From: Desulfoplanes sp.
GTDB lineage: Bacteria; Desulfobacterota; Desulfovibrionia; Desulfovibrionales; Desulfomicrobiaceae
DNA length: 8,978 nucleotides
Reading direction: 5' to 3'
NCBI GenBank assembly: GCA_028708105.1
Contig: JAQVZR010000047.1
Coordinates: 1-8,978 of the forward strand
Shown here in pieces: positions 7,176 through 8,978 of the stretch. The position numbers were made by a program, and so were the translations under genes. The notes under the pieces are model-generated. The model did not search any database and was not told the DNA's origin. It was given only the letters and a program-made list of their open reading frames with translations. How positions within the stretch are numbered: the first letter of the stretch is position 1; each line of letters opens with the position of its first letter.

Positions 7176-7255
7176 CAGGCTCGCTAAGAATTCACTTTCA
7201 CAACAAGTGTAAGGTCTTCTAAGCTCGCAGGCTCGCTAAGAATTCACTTTCACAA
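7175..7255. repeat. 29-base direct repeat pair with an intervening imperfect inverted copy (A-A'-A)
   Basis: Positions 7175-7203 and 7227-7255 are identical over 29 bases (starting GCAGGCTCGC, ending CACTTTCACAA), with a 52-base period. The sequence between them is an imperfect reverse complement of the repeat. GCTAAGAA (7183-7190) pairs with TTCTAAGC (7217-7224) with one mismatch, and CTTTCAC (7195-7201) with GTGTAAG (7207-7213) with one mismatch, around the loop AACAA. The second copy can pair with the same A' arm through GCTAAGAA at 7235-7242. The element begins on the last base of the sulP stop codon. It resembles a REP-type palindromic extragenic repeat; no transposase gene is present in the window. 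Confidence 0.85.
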
Positions 7256-7298
7256 TACATGGACTGATTGCGGCGAAATACAAACCTATTCCCTTTTT

Positions 7299-7305
7299 GG
7301 GGAGG
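7299..7305 (+). promoter_or_regulatory. Strong ribosome-binding site that fixes the start of the kinase-like/receiver protein
   Basis: GGGGAGG at 7299-7305 lies 6 bases before ATG at 7312. The upstream in-frame TTG at 7297 and the ATG at 7306 overlap or abut this site and cannot use it, so translation should begin at 7312 with MPSITLF. Confidence 0.8.
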
Positions 7306-7311
7306 ATGATT

Positions 7312-8517
7312 ATGCCTTCAATTACATTATTTCACGGAAATTTTGTTCACTCCAAGGATATTTGTCGCAAAACTGCGGACATTCTCGGGTATCAGATTGT
7401 TTACGATGCGGATTTGATCCAGGCGGCCAGTGAACGTTTTGCTATCGCTGAAAACAAACTAAGCAGGGCCGTGTATGAAAAACCATCGGCCTTTGATAAA
7501 TTCACCCATGAAAAGGCCCGATGTGTGGCCTATCTTAAATCGGTCATTGCCAGTGATCTGGCTGAAGAGAATAAGATCTATTACGGATTTTTGGGCCTCC
7601 TCATTCCGGCATCCGTGTCCCATGTGCTTAACGTGTGCCTTGTTGCCGACCGTGTGTCCCGGATAACCGTGGCTACGGCCGCAGGCATGACGGAAAAAGA
7701 GGCTTCCAAAGCCATTCTCAAGCATGACGAAAGTTGTATCTTTTGGGCGGAACATGTACATCATAAAGATCCCTGGGATGCATCCCTGTATGATATCATT
7801 CTCCCCACAGACAAGAAGGACGTGACCGAATGCGCGGAGATCATATCGTCTTCGGTTAAAAATGATATTCTTATGCCGACGAAGAAATCCCGTCAGGCAG
7901 TGGAGGATTTTGTCCTTGCTGCTCGGGTGGAGTTGGCTTTGGCCCAGGCCGGCCATGGGGTGACGGTTTCTGCGGATCAGGGCGCGGTCACTGTGGTCAT
8001 TGAAAAGAATGTGATCATGCTTGCCCGGTTGGAAGATGAGCTCAAGCAGATCGCTGCCGGAGTGGAAGGGGTTACCGAGGTCTTTACCAAGGTGGGTCCT
8101 AATTTCTATCGCAACGATGTGTACCGGCGGTATGATTTTGAAACCCCGGCCAAGGTCTTGCTCGTGGACGACGAACGCGAATTCGTTGAAACGTTGTCCG
8201 AACGTATGCTTATGCGCGACATGGGTTCCCATGTGGTATACGATGGTGAACAGGCCCTCACCTTTGTTCAGGAAGAGGAACCGGAGGTTATGGTTCTTGA
8301 TCTGCGGATGCCTGGTGTCGATGGTTTTGAGGTGTTGCGGAGGATTAAAAAAGAACATTCCAGGGTGGAAGTTATTATTCTTACCGGGCATGGTTCAGAG
8401 GCGGACCGCTCCAGGTGTATGGAAATGGGGGCCTTTGCCTATCTGGAAAAACCGGTTAATATTGATAAACTGGCCGAGACATTGAAGGCTGCCAAAGCCA
8501 AATACGCTCAGGATTAA
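7312..8517 (+). CDS. Response regulator with N-terminal cytidylate-kinase-like domain and BON-like middle
   Basis: 401 residues from ATG 7312. Residues 1-185 resemble the cytidylate-kinase-like family: ITLFHGNF at 4-11, HVLNVCLVADRVSRI at 104-118, then ASKAILKHDE at 131-140, W145 and DPWDASLYD at 153-161. The phosphate-binding loop is degraded: where kinases have GxxGSGGK, this protein has HGNFVHSK (8-15), so catalysis is doubtful and a nucleotide-sensing role more likely. Residues about 192-266 look like a BON-type alpha/beta fold (GAVTVVIEKN, then GVEGVTEVF). Residues 280-401 are a complete CheY-like receiver: acidic pair D286/D287, phospho-acceptor D330, T358 and K380. No DNA-binding output domain follows, so output is through the N-terminal parts or by protein contact. 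The sensor kinase gene starts 113 bases downstream and is the likely phosphate donor. I recall similar fusions in other Desulfobacterota, so this layout is probably conserved. Confidence 0.88.
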   Translation: MPSITLFHGNFVHSKDICRKTADILGYQIVYDADLIQAASERFAIAENKLSRAVYEKPSAFDKFTHEKARCVAYLKSVIASDLAEENKIYYGFLGLLIPASVSHVLNVCLVADRVSRITVATAAGMTEKEASKAILKHDESCIFWAEHVHHKDPWDASLYDIILPTDKKDVTECAEIISSSVKNDILMPTKKSRQAVEDFVLAARVELALAQAGHGVTVSADQGAVTVVIEKNVIMLARLEDELKQIAAGVEGVTEVFTKVGPNFYRNDVYRRYDFETPAKVLLVDDEREFVETLSERMLMRDMGSHVVYDGEQALTFVQEEEPEVMVLDLRMPGVDGFEVLRRIKKEHSRVEVIILTGHGSEADRSRCMEMGAFAYLEKPVNIDKLAETLKAAKAKYAQD

Positions 8518-8530
8518 GGTGTATTTCCCT

Positions 8531-8572
8531 GGCCCTGCGCAGGACCGGAGACGGTTTTTTCTGCGCAGGGCC
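8531..8572 (+). terminator. Nested hairpin between response regulator and sensor kinase genes; possible partial terminator
   Basis: GGCCCTGCGCAG (8531-8542) and CTGCGCAGGGCC (8561-8572) form a perfect 12-bp stem. Inside its 18-base loop, ACCG (8544-8547) and CGGT (8552-8555) form a second stem closed by GAGA, a GNRA tetraloop, directly followed by five T (8556-8560). The inner hairpin plus T-run looks like a small intrinsic terminator; the outer stem has no T-run after it. It begins 13 bases after the response regulator stop codon. It may reduce read-through to the kinase gene or stabilise the upstream mRNA end. Confidence 0.6.
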
Positions 8573-8630
8573 GAACAGCTTGCAGGAACGATTGTCCTCT
8601 CTGAAAACAGGGGATACAAAGGGGTCGTCT

Positions 8631-8978
8631 GTGCGCCAAAACATGAATAGTATCCAGACATTTTTGAATAGATTGCTCCCACCTTTCTGGCGTGAAACAG
8701 ATCCTAGGAAAGACGCCCAGAGCCTGTTCAGTTACCGGCGGGGCTGGTGGTGGGTTATTCTTTGTACCCCAACGGGATTTATATTGCCGCTGCTCATTCT
8801 TAGGGGGATGAATCCCAATCAATATCAGGAGGCCATGCAAACGGACATGGCCTATCCGGCGTATAGGTTGGTATCCAACGTCAAGCGGAGTATTTCTTTT
8901 TTTCTCGAGGAGCGCCGTTCGGCACTGACCTTTCTTGTGGAAGATAATTCCTTTGAACAACTGACGGATCAACGTCAC
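8631..8978 (+). CDS. Membrane sensor histidine kinase, N-terminal part (3' end beyond window)
   Basis: The frame is open to the right edge, giving 116 residues from GTG at 8631. AAAGGGG lies 6 bases before this GTG, whereas the in-frame ATG at 8643 has it 18 bases away, so GTG is preferred; the ATG start is the alternative. A hydrophobic segment at about residues 38-58 follows a basic stretch (YRRGWWW at 35-41) and would be the first membrane helix. After it comes the start of a periplasmic region with NQYQEAM (63-69) and RLVSNVKRSISFFLEERRSA (79-98). As I recall, this is the opening of a common type of sensor kinase in Desulfobacteraceae with a Cache-like periplasmic sensor. The kinase core itself is not in the window, so the assignment rests on this N-terminal pattern and on the response regulator just upstream. 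Confidence 0.75.
   Translation, partial: MRQNMNSIQTFLNRLLPPFWRETDPRKDAQSLFSYRRGWWWVILCTPTGFILPLLILRGMNPNQYQEAMQTDMAYPAYRLVSNVKRSISFFLEERRSALTFLVEDNSFEQLTDQRH

Noticed and set aside
7175..7255. Repeat pair as a minimal CRISPR array
   Set aside because: Only two copies with a 23-base spacer that is itself an imperfect inverted copy of the repeat, and no cas genes nearby.
7297..7311. Upstream starts (TTG 7297, ATG 7306) for the response regulator
   Set aside because: Both overlap or touch the GGGGAGG ribosome-binding site; the ATG at 7312 has correct spacing.
7459..8391. 310-codon open frame on the minus strand
   Set aside because: It is fully antisense to the response regulator, whose receiver residues and ribosome-binding site are clear. 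The antisense product is histidine- and phenylalanine-rich without recognisable motifs.
8514..8978. 154-codon open frame on the minus strand at the right edge
   Set aside because: It is antisense to the sensor kinase start and to the nested hairpin; the plus-strand frame has a ribosome-binding site, a membrane helix and a recognisable N-terminus.

Overview
The window looks like chromosomal DNA from a sulfate-reducing or related anaerobic member of the Desulfobacterota, most like the Desulfobacteraceae. The grounds are a membrane-bound heterodisulfide-reductase-like electron-transfer module, a response regulator fused to a cytidylate-kinase-like domain, a sensor kinase with an N-terminus typical of that group, and a mid-range GC content. 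This assignment is inferred from gene content; no rRNA or marker gene is present.

Layout. Positions 1-2740, minus strand: a two-gene redox unit. First comes a 589-residue protein that joins a NarI-like membrane cytochrome, a CXXCH haem c site, a two-cluster ferredoxin domain and an HdrC-like two-cluster domain. It is followed by an HdrB-like protein with two CCG cysteine domains, whose last residues run off the left edge. Together they would form a conduit between periplasmic cytochrome c and/or the quinone pool and a cytoplasmic CCG-type site. Positions 2741-4404: a sparse region with two small genes facing each other, a 113-residue hypothetical (+) and a 125-residue protein (-) with two tandem four-cysteine modules, separated by long non-coding stretches.

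Positions 4405-7175, plus strand: a TetR-type regulator and a SulP/SLC26 anion transporter, overlapping by 4 bases and so translationally coupled. Two inverted repeats upstream of the regulator are candidate operators. The transporter has the normal core and a C-terminal STAS domain, but about 130-140 extra residues, partly coiled-coil-like, are inserted just before the second structural repeat. Positions 7175-7255 hold an A-A'-A arrangement of a 29-base repeat, starting on the last base of the transporter stop codon.

Positions 7312-8978, plus strand: a signalling pair. The first gene encodes a three-part protein (degenerate cytidylate-kinase-like domain, BON-like middle, CheY-like receiver). 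A nested hairpin with a 12-bp perfect outer stem follows, then the start of a membrane sensor histidine kinase cut by the right edge. A plausible reading is a regulated anion-uptake locus next to a phosphorelay, but the order of genes is the only link between transporter and phosphorelay. No CRISPR array, tRNA, rRNA or transposase gene was seen.
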